A DNA stretch of 10,343 bases from DASQFD01 sp035633255 (GCA_035633255.1 DASQFD010000094.1:1-10343); one strand, 5' to 3'. Positions 1 through 6,557 are shown, numbered from the stretch's first letter. Translations and numbers: made by a program. The notes: generated by a model not told the origin, from the sequence alone.

Positions 1-186
1 GCGCTGCGGGCTGGCTCGACGGCGACGCCCGGGGACATCACCGAGTTCACCAAGGCGCGGATCGCGGCCTACAAGTACCCCCGGCACGTGTGGGTCGTCG
101 AGGAGCTGCCCAAGGGCCCGACCGGCAAGATCCTGCGCCGCGAGGTGCACGCGCCGGCCGAGGAGTCGGTCGCCCCGGCGAGGTGA
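1..186 (+). CDS. Acyl-CoA synthetase (AMP-binding family), C-terminal end only
   Basis: The frame is open from base 1 to a TGA at 184-186, giving 61 visible residues; the start lies outside the window. It is the small C-terminal lid domain of an ANL-superfamily adenylate-forming enzyme. The stretch RIAAYKYPRHVWVVEELPKG leads into GPTGKILRREV, the family's A10 motif, and the lysine of PTGK (visible residue 43) matches the catalytic lysine of the adenylation step. These enzymes activate a carboxylic acid with ATP and transfer it to CoA in the cytoplasm. The lid resembles fatty-acyl/long-chain CoA ligases, but the substrate cannot be told from this fragment. The last codons (GCG AGG TGA) fall in a degenerate copy of the adjacent repeat. 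It is convergent with the EamA gene. Family call is confident; exact substrate is unknown. Confidence 0.88.
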   Translation, partial: ALRAGSTATPGDITEFTKARIAAYKYPRHVWVVEELPKGPTGKILRREVHAPAEESVAPAR

Positions 187-333
187 CCCGCCCGCGGTCG
201 AGGTGATCCGCCAGCGGTCGAGGTGATCCGCCACCGCCGGCGGGTCCCCTTTCATCTCCACCCGCGACGGGCAGCCCGCGGTCGAGGTGATCCGCCACCC
301 CCGGCGGGTCCCCTTTCACCTCCACCCGCGACG
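179..333. repeat. Intergenic repeat cluster (two 56-bp copies plus partial copies) between convergent genes
   Basis: Two 56-nt copies lie at 214-269 and 278-333 and differ at only two positions by eye. A 20-nt copy of the left end (GCGGTCGAGGTGATCCGCCA) sits in direct tandem at 194-213, and a further degenerate piece at 179-192 carries GAGGTGA. Each full copy is an imperfect inverted repeat. In copy 2, GAGGTGA (284-290) pairs with TCACCTC (316-322), and inside it CCGCC (292-296) pairs with GGCGG (303-307). Copy 1 has one mismatch in the outer arm. Both flanking stop codons are inside the cluster: TGA 184-186 of the acyl-CoA synthetase, and TGA 318-316 of the EamA gene on the other strand. It could act as a bidirectional, T-tract-free terminator or belong to a dispersed REP-like family; neither is shown here. 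Confidence 0.8.
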
Positions 334-1314
334 CGCGGCTGGACGGGCAGCCCGGCGAGGCGGTCGCGGCGCCCCGGGGCGGGCGTTGATGACCAGGGCG
401 GCGCCGAGGACGACCGTGAACCCGAGGACCTGCGGCCACGCGAGGTGCTCGCCGAGCACGAGGACGCCGAGCAGGACCGAGACGACCGGGATGAGGTAGG
501 TGATCGTCGAGCCGGTCACGGGACCGGCGGCCCGGACCACGTCGAACTGGAGGCTGTAGGCGAGTCCGGTGCCGACGAGCCCGAGCACCAGGACGCAGGC
601 GAGGGAGAGCCACGCCGGGCTGCCCGGGTCGCTGTCGGCGGCCAGCGCCCAGGGGGCCCTGCCGGCGCTGGCGGAGGCGACCAGGAGCAGCGGGGTGACC
701 TGCGCCGCGCCGAGGAGGAGGACGGCCGCCGGCTGGGCCAGCCCCCCCAGGTCGGTGCCCGCGAGGAAGCGCCGGTTGTAGGTCCACCCGATGCCGTAGC
801 TGGCGCCGCCCGCGACCGCCATGACGAAGCCGAGCACGTCCGGCCGGTCGGTGGCCGTCCACGGCTGCAGGATCGTCACGACGCCGAGGAAGCCGACGAC
901 GACCGCTCCCAGCTTGCGCCCGGTGACGCGCTCCCCCGGCAGGATGGCCAGCGCCGCGAGAACCGTCGCGACCGTGGTCGTGGCGTTGCCGATCCCGGCG
1001 AGCGCCGAGGAGATGCGTGTCTCGGAGAACGCGAACAGGGTGAAGGGCAGCGTGGCGAGGAAGACCGCGCAGACGACCAGGTGCCCCCACACCGCTCCAC
1101 CGCGGGGCAGGCGGCCACCGGCGAGCCGCAGCAGCACGAGGAGCACCGCGGCCCCGGAGAGGATCCGGAGCGTCGCGATCTGCAGGGCGTCCATGGTCTG
1201 CAGCCCGAGCTTCATGAGCAGGAAGCTCGAGCCCCAGATCAGCACCAGCGCGAGGTACTTCGCCTGCCAGGGAACCCGGGTGGCGGGCCCCCCGACCGCG
1301 GGACCGCGCGTCAC
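316..1314 (-). CDS. EamA-family (DMT superfamily) transporter
   Basis: This 332-residue membrane protein has the two-repeat architecture of EamA/RhaT-type transporters, with about ten hydrophobic segments. The first repeat opens with YLALVLIWGSSFLLMKLGL (residues 20-38) and includes ETRISSALAGIGNATTTVATVLAALAILPGE in pieces around 98-128. The second repeat runs from about LGFVMAVAGGASYGIGW (161-177) to LGEHLAWPQVLGFTVVLGAALVI (287-309). Family members move small metabolites, often amino acids, across the inner membrane; the substrate here cannot be predicted. The GTG start at 1314 overlaps the upstream TGA as GTGA, which implies translational coupling and is why upstream extensions were rejected. 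The arginine/proline-rich tail (311-332) extends past the last helix, and its final codons and stop lie in repeat copy 2 (278-333). Confidence 0.87.
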   Translation of the reverse strand: MTRGPAVGGPATRVPWQAKYLALVLIWGSSFLLMKLGLQTMDALQIATLRILSGAAVLLVLLRLAGGRLPRGGAVWGHLVVCAVFLATLPFTLFAFSETRISSALAGIGNATTTVATVLAALAILPGERVTGRKLGAVVVGFLGVVTILQPWTATDRPDVLGFVMAVAGGASYGIGWTYNRRFLAGTDLGGLAQPAAVLLLGAAQVTPLLLVASASAGRAPWALAADSDPGSPAWLSLACVLVLGLVGTGLAYSLQFDVVRAAGPVTGSTITYLIPVVSVLLGVLVLGEHLAWPQVLGFTVVLGAALVINARPGAPRPPRRAARPAARRGWR

Positions 1315-2303
1315 CCCACCGCCCGCTCGTCGAGCTCCGCCGCGACGTCGAGGAGCAGCCGGGTGGTCGCCAGCGCCGCGTCGGCCGAGGCCGCCGCGAG
1401 CCCGCACGTCGGGGTGACGGTGACGTCGGCGAGCGAGGCCGCCGGGAGCCCCGCCTGGCGGAACCCCTCGACCAGCAGACCGGCCGCGACGGCGCGCGTC
1501 CCGCCACCGGCGGACGGCAGGCAACCGGCATACAGGGCCACCCCCGCCTCCACGGTGGCGGCCACGGACTCCCACCTGGCCGCAGAGGCGCCGGTGAGGT
1601 CGAGGGCGACGGCCCCCGGTCCCACGCCGCGCAGCAGCGGCAGGGGCGCGCGCGGGTGGCAGCAGTGGATCACCGTCGGCAGGTCGCCGGCGGCGGCCAG
1701 CACCGCCTGGAGACCGTGCGCGGCCACCTGCGGGTCGACGGCGGGCAGCCGGCCGTAATCGGAGGCGGTGGGCAGCTCACCGGAGAGCACCGCGGGGAGG
1801 GACGGCTCGTCGACCTGGAGCACCGGGCGGGAGCCGGGCACGAGGCGGGTGACCTCACCGAGGTGGCTGCGCACGCCCTCGGCCAGGGACTCCACGAGGT
1901 AGCGGGCGGCGCCGGCGTCGGCCACCACGCGCTCGCCTCGGGTCCGCTCCAGCGACGCGGCGAGGGTCCACGGGCCGGCGACCTGGAGCTTGAGGTCGCC
2001 CGACCACCCGTCGTAGGCCTCGGCGAGGGAGTCCAGGTCCTCGCGCCACAGGGCGGCGGTGCGGCGGGCGTCGAGGCCCGGACGGTCGACGAGCCGCCAC
2101 CCCGACGGCTGGAGGTCGACCGGCATCTCCACGAGCAGGCCGGCGGTGCGGCCGACCAAGTCCGAGCCCGGACCGCGGGCCGGGAGCTCAGGGAGGTAGG
2201 CAAGGCCCGCGCCGTCGTCGTCGCCCAGGAGGTCGCGGACCGCGCGCACCGCCTCACCGACCGCGGTGCCCGGCCACGATCCGATGCCGGTGGCCCGGGT
2301 CAT
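1311..2303 (-). CDS. B12-independent methionine synthase family protein (MetE C-terminal-domain type, short form)
   Basis: The 330 residues correspond to the catalytic C-terminal barrel of cobalamin-independent methionine synthase (Meth_synt_2/COG0620 type) without MetE's N-terminal half. Visible landmarks are TGIGSWPG (5-12), KLQVAGPWTLA (105-115), LQVDEPSLPA (162-171), IHCCHP (212-217) and TPTCGLA (298-304). H213 and C215 match the HxC zinc ligands of MetE, and C300 matches its late cysteine ligand; I could not place the glutamate ligand. MetE methylates homocysteine from a folate donor, but short homologues may have other methyl donors or acceptors, so the reaction is inferred. ATG at 2303 overlaps the preceding stop as ATGA. 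A homologue occurs near ligA/mnmA in mycobacteria (as I recall, Rv3015c), matching this context. The Tyr258 codon is a rare TAT inside a CGGCATAC motif. Confidence 0.82.
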   Translation of the reverse strand: MTRATGIGSWPGTAVGEAVRAVRDLLGDDDGAGLAYLPELPARGPGSDLVGRTAGLLVEMPVDLQPSGWRLVDRPGLDARRTAALWREDLDSLAEAYDGWSGDLKLQVAGPWTLAASLERTRGERVVADAGAARYLVESLAEGVRSHLGEVTRLVPGSRPVLQVDEPSLPAVLSGELPTASDYGRLPAVDPQVAAHGLQAVLAAAGDLPTVIHCCHPRAPLPLLRGVGPGAVALDLTGASAARWESVAATVEAGVALYAGCLPSAGGGTRAVAAGLLVEGFRQAGLPAASLADVTVTPTCGLAAASADAALATTRLLLDVAAELDERAVG

Positions 2304-2953
2304 CCCGCCCCCCCGCCGCGCCGGGCGACCAGGGCCCGCACCGACTCGGGGACCGGGCGGTCCCGGGACCACGGCGCCGGCTCGGGCGCGCCGGCGACGA
2401 GGCGCAGGGGAACCACCCCGCACCAGGCGTCGGTCGGCCCCTCGGGCTCGCTCGGTGGACCCGTGCGGGTCTTGAGCACCCACCGGCCCTCGGTGATGGG
2501 GAGCGCCAGGGCGAGCGTCGCGGCGCGCTCCCTGCCGGTGGTGGGCGCCACCTCGGCGGTGCGGCCGGGCACGAACCGCTCGGAGAGGGCGTCCAGCGAG
2601 GTGGACTGCTCGGCGGCGGCGAGCGGCTGGAGCGTGCCGGAGACCACCGCCGAGCGGTAGTTGGCCGAGGACTCGAAGGTGGAGTGCGCGACGACCATCG
2701 CGTCCAGGGCGAGGACGCAGAGGGCGGCGGGCGCGCCGGCCGCCACCTGGCGCAGCGCTCCGGCACCGGTCGAGCCGTGGAGCAGGATCCGGTCACCCTC
2801 CCGGGCGAAGAGCATGGGGACGACCCACGGCTGCCCCCCGACCACCGTCGACAGCGTGCCGGCGAGGACGTCGTCGAGGAGGGCGTCCAGGGCGGCCCGG
2901 TCGCCGGTGGCGCGCTCGCGGTGGCGGGTCAGCTCGGGAGGGGGCGAGGTCAC
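2300..2953 (-). CDS. Pyridoxamine 5'-phosphate oxidase family / flavin-nucleotide-binding split-barrel protein
   Basis: This 217-residue protein matches the Pyridox_ox_2-type split-barrel family. ELTRHRERATGDRAALDALL (7-26) resembles the N-terminal helix, and GGQPWVVPMLFAREGDRILLHGS (pieces over 39-61) resembles the barrel strands with the HGS turn. LDAMVVAHSTFESSANYRSAVV (83-104, in pieces) matches the conserved A-R-S-x-F-x-x-S-x-NYRSVV block, here with H in place of the usual R. Such proteins bind FMN, F420 or heme, and the true substrate is usually unknown, so PdxH activity should not be assumed. The GTG start at 2953 has an AGGA upstream. The stop overlaps the ATG of the MetE-like gene by 4 nt. 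Only 42 nt separate it from the upstream pirin gene, so all are probably one transcript. Confidence 0.83.
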   Translation of the reverse strand: MTSPPPELTRHRERATGDRAALDALLDDVLAGTLSTVVGGQPWVVPMLFAREGDRILLHGSTGAGALRQVAAGAPAALCVLALDAMVVAHSTFESSANYRSAVVSGTLQPLAAAEQSTSLDALSERFVPGRTAEVAPTTGRERAATLALALPITEGRWVLKTRTGPPSEPEGPTDAWCGVVPLRLVAGAPEPAPWSRDRPVPESVRALVARRGGGAG

Positions 2954-2995
2954 CCGCCCGATCCTGCCACCCGCGGGCGACGCCTCCCGGTCCGG

Positions 2996-3970
2996 TCAGA
3001 GGACGTCGTGACCGGGGTGGGGGGTGTTGGGCACGGTCCCGAGCCGACCGGCGGAGAAGTCCTCGAAGGCCTGCACCAGCTCGGCGCGGGTGTTCATCAC
3101 GAACGGCCCGTAGGCCGCGACCGGCTCGCGGATCGGCTCGCCGCCGAGCACCAGCACCTCGAGCCTGGGGTGGCGCGACTCCTGGCGCTCGTCGGCGGCG
3201 ACCTCGAGGGCGTCGCCGGCGCCGAGCACGGCGAGCTGGCCGGTGCGGATCGGCCGCCGCTCGGGGCCGACGACACCCGACCCGGCGAGGACGTAGAGGA
3301 GCGCGTTGAAGTCGGCGCGCCAGGGCAGCGCCAGGCGCGCGCCGGGCTCGACGGTCGCGTGGACCAGGGTGATCGGGGTGTGGGTGATGCCGGGGCCGCG
3401 GTGGCCGCCGAGCTCGCCGGCGATGAGCCGCACGAGGCTGCCGGCGTCCGCCGTGGTCAGCATGCGGACCTGCCCGCCGCGGATGTCCTGGTAGCGCGGG
3501 TCCGACATCTTGAGCCGGCTCGGTAGGTTCACCCACAGCTGGATGCCGTGGAACAGCCCGCCCGTCGTGACGAGCTCCTCCGGCGGCGCCTCGATGTGCA
3601 GCAGCCCGCTGCCGGCGGTCATCCACTGGGTGTCGCCGTCGGAGATCAGGCCCCCGCCGCCGTGGCTGTCCTGGTGCCGGAATGTGCCGTCGAGCAGGTA
3701 GGTCACCGTCTCGAACCCGCGGTGCGGGTGCCACGAGGTGCCCTTGGGCTCACCCGGGGCGTACTCCACCTCGCCCATCTGGTCCATGTGGATGAAGGGG
3801 TCGAGCGCAGCCATGCCCACCCCGGCGAAGGCGCGGCGGACGGGGAAGCCCTCCCCCTCCAGGCCCGCGGGCGCCGTGGTGACGGAGGCGACGGGCCGGG
3901 TTCGGGCGGGGTCCACGGGCGCGTCGAGCCGCGGCAGGACGAGCAGGTTGTCGACGGTGATGGCTGGCAT
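2996..3970 (-). CDS. Pirin family protein
   Basis: This 324-residue bicupin belongs to the pirin family. The N-terminal cupin carries DPFIHMDQMGEVEYAPGEPK (57-76), WHPHRGFETVTYLLDG (80-95) and TAGSGLLHIEAP (118-129). H81, H83, H125 and E127 correspond to the three His and one Glu that bind metal in human pirin and E. coli YhhW. Characterised members include quercetin dioxygenases and redox-sensing regulators; the activity here is open. ATG 3970 was chosen because AAGGAGG (3987-3981) lies 10 nt upstream and MPAITV aligns with the family start. The in-frame extension to 4027 would run through the palindrome and adds unlikely sequence. It is first in a four-gene cluster and has its own upstream region with a 17-bp palindrome. 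Confidence 0.92.
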   Translation of the reverse strand: MPAITVDNLLVLPRLDAPVDPARTRPVASVTTAPAGLEGEGFPVRRAFAGVGMAALDPFIHMDQMGEVEYAPGEPKGTSWHPHRGFETVTYLLDGTFRHQDSHGGGGLISDGDTQWMTAGSGLLHIEAPPEELVTTGGLFHGIQLWVNLPSRLKMSDPRYQDIRGGQVRMLTTADAGSLVRLIAGELGGHRGPGITHTPITLVHATVEPGARLALPWRADFNALLYVLAGSGVVGPERRPIRTGQLAVLGAGDALEVAADERQESRHPRLEVLVLGGEPIREPVAAYGPFVMNTRAELVQAFEDFSAGRLGTVPNTPHPGHDVL

Positions 3971-3995
3971 GGACGCTGGGCCTCCTTGGCGGTCA

Positions 3996-4012
3996 TCCTC
4001 CGGTCCGGAGGA
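3996..4012. promoter_or_regulatory. 17-bp perfect palindrome upstream of pirin, candidate operator or leader hairpin
   Basis: TCCTCCGG-T-CCGGAGGA is a perfect inverted repeat of 8+1+8, lying 25 nt upstream of the pirin ATG and just upstream of its Shine-Dalgarno (3987-3981). Next to it (4023-4047) is the most AT-rich block of the window, with an AACATGTT palindrome (4023-4030) and, on the minus strand, TTGAAT (4041-4036). That block is the natural place for a promoter, but I found no convincing -10. The palindrome could bind a dimeric repressor or fold in the 5' leader. Its GGAGGA arm also resembles a ribosome binding site. Confidence 0.5.
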
Positions 4013-4073
4013 CGAGCAGTCCAACATGTTTGCGGATTCAACTATTCCGCCGTCCGCCCCCGGTCACCCTGCC

Positions 4074-4156
4074 CAGCCGGGGCCGCCCGGTCAGCCGGGG
4101 CCGCCCGGTCAGCCGGGGCCGCCCGGTTCGCCGAGACGCCCGGTCAGCCGAGACGG
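4074..4156. repeat. 18-bp tandem repeat spanning the mnmA stop codon; possible terminator
   Basis: Three perfect 18-bp units (CAGCCGGGGCCGCCCGGT) lie at 4074-4091, 4092-4109 and 4110-4127. They are followed by a degenerate unit (4128-4144) and a partial one starting at 4145. The mnmA TGA (4146-4144) is inside this last unit (CGGCTGACCGGGCG on the minus strand), so the repeat seems to be a duplication of the gene's own 3' end. Each perfect unit contains a CCGGG-GCCG-CCCGG hairpin (5-bp stem, 4-nt loop), so the array may form a series of terminator stems after mnmA. The plus-strand frame reads as a collagen-like G-P-P/G-Q-P repeat, which I take as a coincidence of composition. Confidence 0.75.
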
Positions 4157-5310
4157 CACGTGCTGGCGATCGTGGCCGAGCCGACCACGCGGGTGCCGTC
4201 GTAGAGCACCACCGCCTGGCCGGGCGCGACGCCGCGCACCCGGCGGCCCAGCTCGACCCGGAGGACCGGCTCCACGCCACCCCGCCCGCCGGCGCCCGGC
4301 GGGTCGGCGCTCCCGCCCGGCGGGTCGGCGCTCCCGCCCCGCCCCAACACCGCCCGGGCCGGGACCTCCTCGCCGTGTGCCCGGACCTGGGCCCCGACCT
4401 CGACCGGACCCCGCGGCGCCGCCCCGCACCAGCGGAGGTGCTCCCCCTCGAGCAGGTCCACACCGAGCAGGTCGGCCGTGCCGACCACCACCCGGTTCGC
4501 CTGCGCGTCCACCGCCACGACGTAGCGCGGCTCGCCGTCGAGGCTCCCCCGCTCCAGCCCCAGCCCCCGCCGCTGCCCGACCGTGAAGCCGTGCACCCCG
4601 CCGTGCGTCCCCACGACGGCCCCGGACGACGCGTCGACCAGCTCCCCGGCCCGCTCCCCCAGCCGGCGGTTCAGCCAGCCGCGCGTGTCCCCGTCCGGGA
4701 CGAAGCAGATGTCGTGGGAGTCGGGCTTGCGGGCCACCGCGAAGCCCCGGGCCGCGGCCTCCTCGCGCACCTGCACCTTCGTCGAGTCCCCCAGCGGGAA
4801 GAAGGCGCGCGCCAGCTGGCCCGCGTCCAGGACCCCCAGCACGTAGGACTGGTCCTTGGCCGGGTCCGCCGCCCGGTGCAGCTCTCGACCGGTGCCGCCG
4901 ATACCGTCCGGCCGGTCCACGACGCGCGCGTAGTGCCCCGTCGCGACGGCGTCGAAGCCGAGGGCCACCGCCTTGTCGAGCAGCGCGGCGAACTTGACCC
5001 GCTCGTTGCACCTCAGGCACGGGTTCGGGGTGCGGCCGGCGGCGTACTCGGCGACGAAGTCGTCCACGACGTCGCGCTCGAAGCGCTCGGCCAGGTCCCA
5101 GACGTAGAAGGGCACGCCGAGCCGGTCGGCCACCCGCCGCGCGTCCCCCGCGTCCTCTCGCGTGCAGCAGCCGCGGGCCGACTCGCGCAGGGTGGGCGCC
5201 GACCTCGACAGCGCGAGGTGCACCCCGACCACGTCGTGTCCGGCGTCGACCATCCGCGCCGCGGCGACCGCCGAGTCGACCCCGCCGCTCATCGCGGCGA
5301 CGACCCGCAT
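4144..5310 (-). CDS. mnmA: tRNA-specific 2-thiouridylase MnmA
   Basis: The 388-residue protein is the tRNA U34 2-thiouridine synthase. It adenylates C2 of the wobble uridine in Lys, Glu and Gln tRNAs and inserts sulfur delivered from a cysteine desulfurase. The PP-loop AMSGGVDSAVAAA (6-18) is intact. The two catalytic cysteines are C101 in NPCLRCNERVKF (96-107) and C202 in SHDICFVPDGD (198-208). ATGHYAR (123-129), AKDQSYVL (151-158), FPLGDSTKVQVRE (171-183) and GFTVGQRRGLG (241-251) are further signatures. ATG 5310 overlaps the desulfurase stop as TGATG, coupling the two genes. Upstream in-frame extension would lie wholly within the desulfurase. Odd: residues 323-345 are a low-complexity Gly/Pro linker containing a doubled GSADPPG, from a 21-bp perfect tandem duplication. 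Confidence 0.97.
   Translation of the reverse strand: MRVVAAMSGGVDSAVAAARMVDAGHDVVGVHLALSRSAPTLRESARGCCTREDAGDARRVADRLGVPFYVWDLAERFERDVVDDFVAEYAAGRTPNPCLRCNERVKFAALLDKAVALGFDAVATGHYARVVDRPDGIGGTGRELHRAADPAKDQSYVLGVLDAGQLARAFFPLGDSTKVQVREEAAARGFAVARKPDSHDICFVPDGDTRGWLNRRLGERAGELVDASSGAVVGTHGGVHGFTVGQRRGLGLERGSLDGEPRYVVAVDAQANRVVVGTADLLGVDLLEGEHLRWCGAAPRGPVEVGAQVRAHGEEVPARAVLGRGGSADPPGGSADPPGAGGRGGVEPVLRVELGRRVRGVAPGQAVVLYDGTRVVGSATIASTCRLG
4294..4335. repeat. 21-bp perfect tandem duplication inside mnmA
   Basis: Two identical 21-nt units, starting GCCCGGCGGGTCGG, occupy 4294-4314 and 4315-4335, followed by four bases of a third. The unit length is a multiple of three, so the mnmA frame is kept and the protein gains a second GSADPPG in the linker of the C-terminal beta-barrel region. 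Confidence 0.9.
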
Positions 5311-6491
5311 CAGCGCCCGCTCGCCCGCCGGGCCCGCTCGACGACCGCCGGCAGCACGGCCAGCACGGCGTCGACGTCGTCGTCGGTGGAGCTGTGCCCG
5401 AGGGAGAGCCGCAGCGCCCCGCGCGCCTCCGACTCGGCATACCCCATGGCCAGCAGGACGTGGCTCGGCTGTGGCACCCCGGCCTGGCACGCCGACCCGG
5501 TGCTGCACTCGACCCCGGCCGCGTCGAGCAGGTAGAGCAGCGAGTCGCCCTCGCAGCCGGGGACGGTGAGGTGGGCGTTCCCCGGCAGCCGCCGCTGGCT
5601 GTCGCCAGCCGCCCAGCAGCCGGTGACCCGGATGCCCAGGCCCAGCGCGAGCGCGCCCTCGAGCAGCCGGTCGCGCAGGCCGAGGACCCGCTTGGCCTCC
5701 ACGTCGCGCGCGGCCACCGTCTCCTCGAGCGCGACGGCGAACGCGTGGATGCCGGGCACGTCGAGGGTGCCGCTGCGCACCTGACGCTCCTGACCACCGC
5801 CGTGGGAGAGCGGCACCAGCGCCGCGCCCCGTCGCGCGAGGAGCGCACCGGTCCCCATCGGTCCCCCGACCTTGTGCGCGGACACCGAGAGCAGGTCGGC
5901 GCCGCTGTCGCCGAAGTGGACCGGCAGGTGCGCCACCGCCTGCACCGCGTCGGTGTGGAACGGTATGCCGTGCGCGCGCGCCAGCGCCGCCAGCTCGGCG
6001 ACCGGCTGCACGGTGCCGACCTCGTTGTTGGCCCACATGACGCTGACGAGCGCGACGTCCTCGGAGCGGGTGCTCAGCGCCTCGCGCAGGTCGTCGGTCG
6101 CGACGTGCCCGCAGCGGTCCGGCCCCAGCCAGGTCACCGAGGCCCCCTCGTGCTCGACGAGGTGGTCGACGGCGTCGAGGACGGCGTGGTGCTCGATCCC
6201 GCCCACGACCAGCCGGGTGCGGGCCGGCTCTTCGCGCCGCCGCGCGGCGAGGGTGCCCTTGACCGCGAGGTTGTCGGACTCGGTGCCGCCGGAGGTGAAC
6301 AGCACCTCGGAGGGACGGGCGCCCAGGGCCGCGGCGATCCGCTCGCGCGCCTCCTCCACGACGGCCCGGGCGGCGCGCCCGGAGGTGTGCAGCGACGAGG
6401 CGTTCCCGACCCGGCCCACCGCCTCGACGTAGGCCTCGACCGCCGACGGCAGCATGGGCGTCGTCGCCGCGTGGTCGAAGTAGTGGGTCAC
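5310..6491 (-). CDS. Cysteine desulfurase (IscS/NifS family, class V aminotransferase fold)
   Basis: The 393-residue PLP enzyme removes sulfur from cysteine, leaving a persulfide for acceptors such as MnmA and Fe-S scaffolds. Visible signatures are YFDHAATTPM (4-13), the cofactor loop TSGGTESDN (66-74), GIEHHAV (98-104), WANNEVGT (153-160), FHTDAVQA (178-185), the PLP lysine K207 in SAHKVGGPMGTGAL, and RSGTLDVPGI (239-248). The catalytic C335 is in CSTGSACQAG (329-338). GTG 6491 is preferred because THYFDHAATTP matches the family N-terminus and a -10-like TAGACT lies 8 nt upstream. No Shine-Dalgarno is visible, which suggests a leaderless message. Coupling to mnmA implies a role in tRNA thiolation, as in mycobacteria; a broader Fe-S role is possible. 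Two CGGCATAC motifs force rare TAT (Tyr351) and ATA (Ile176) codons. Confidence 0.95.
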   Translation of the reverse strand: MTHYFDHAATTPMLPSAVEAYVEAVGRVGNASSLHTSGRAARAVVEEARERIAAALGARPSEVLFTSGGTESDNLAVKGTLAARRREEPARTRLVVGGIEHHAVLDAVDHLVEHEGASVTWLGPDRCGHVATDDLREALSTRSEDVALVSVMWANNEVGTVQPVAELAALARAHGIPFHTDAVQAVAHLPVHFGDSGADLLSVSAHKVGGPMGTGALLARRGAALVPLSHGGGQERQVRSGTLDVPGIHAFAVALEETVAARDVEAKRVLGLRDRLLEGALALGLGIRVTGCWAAGDSQRRLPGNAHLTVPGCEGDSLLYLLDAAGVECSTGSACQAGVPQPSHVLLAMGYAESEARGALRLSLGHSSTDDDVDAVLAVLPAVVERARRASGR

Positions 6492-6499
6492 GGGGGAGG

Positions 6500-6505
6500 A
6501 GTCTA
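6500..6505 (-). promoter_or_regulatory. Candidate -10 element (TAGACT) for a leaderless cysteine desulfurase-mnmA transcript
   Basis: On the minus strand TAGACT fits the actinobacterial TANNNT -10 consensus. It is followed by eight pyrimidine-rich bases and then the GTG start at 6491, placing a purine start site at or next to the first base of the codon. There is no purine-rich ribosome binding site in the gap. No good -35 is seen at 17-18 nt; GGTGAC occurs at a too-short 13 nt. Confidence 0.45.
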
Positions 6506-6520
6506 CGTTTCGCCGGCCGT

Positions 6521-6557
6521 CACCTCGCCGCACGCCACCTCGCCGCACGCCACCTCG
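6521..6557. repeat. 15-bp tandem repeat in the etfA/cysteine desulfurase spacer
   Basis: CACCTCGCCGCACGC is present at 6521-6535 and again at 6536-6550, with a partial third unit CACCTCG at 6551-6557. The last part overlaps the 5' arm of the putative etfA terminator hairpin, so the array looks like duplication of one terminator arm. It lies upstream of the candidate desulfurase promoter. Confidence 0.75.

Noticed and set aside
179..333. Insertion sequence or attachment site
   Set aside because: No transposase or integrase, no target-site duplication that I can define, and no tRNA nearby; described only as a repeat.
47..1531. A 494-residue minus-strand open frame across the spacer repeat and the EamA gene
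   Set aside because: It is Arg/Pro/Gly-rich with no family resemblance and is out of frame with the well-supported EamA and MetE-like genes; a GC-driven shadow.
1656..2660. 334-residue plus-strand frame opposite the MetE-like and PNPOx genes
   Set aside because: Antisense shadow: the minus-strand genes have intact family motifs and coupled starts, whereas this frame has none.
3738..4586. Plus-strand frame with collagen-like GPPGQP repeats
   Set aside because: The repeats come from the 18-bp array at the mnmA 3' end. The rest is antisense to pirin and mnmA and has no credible protein character.
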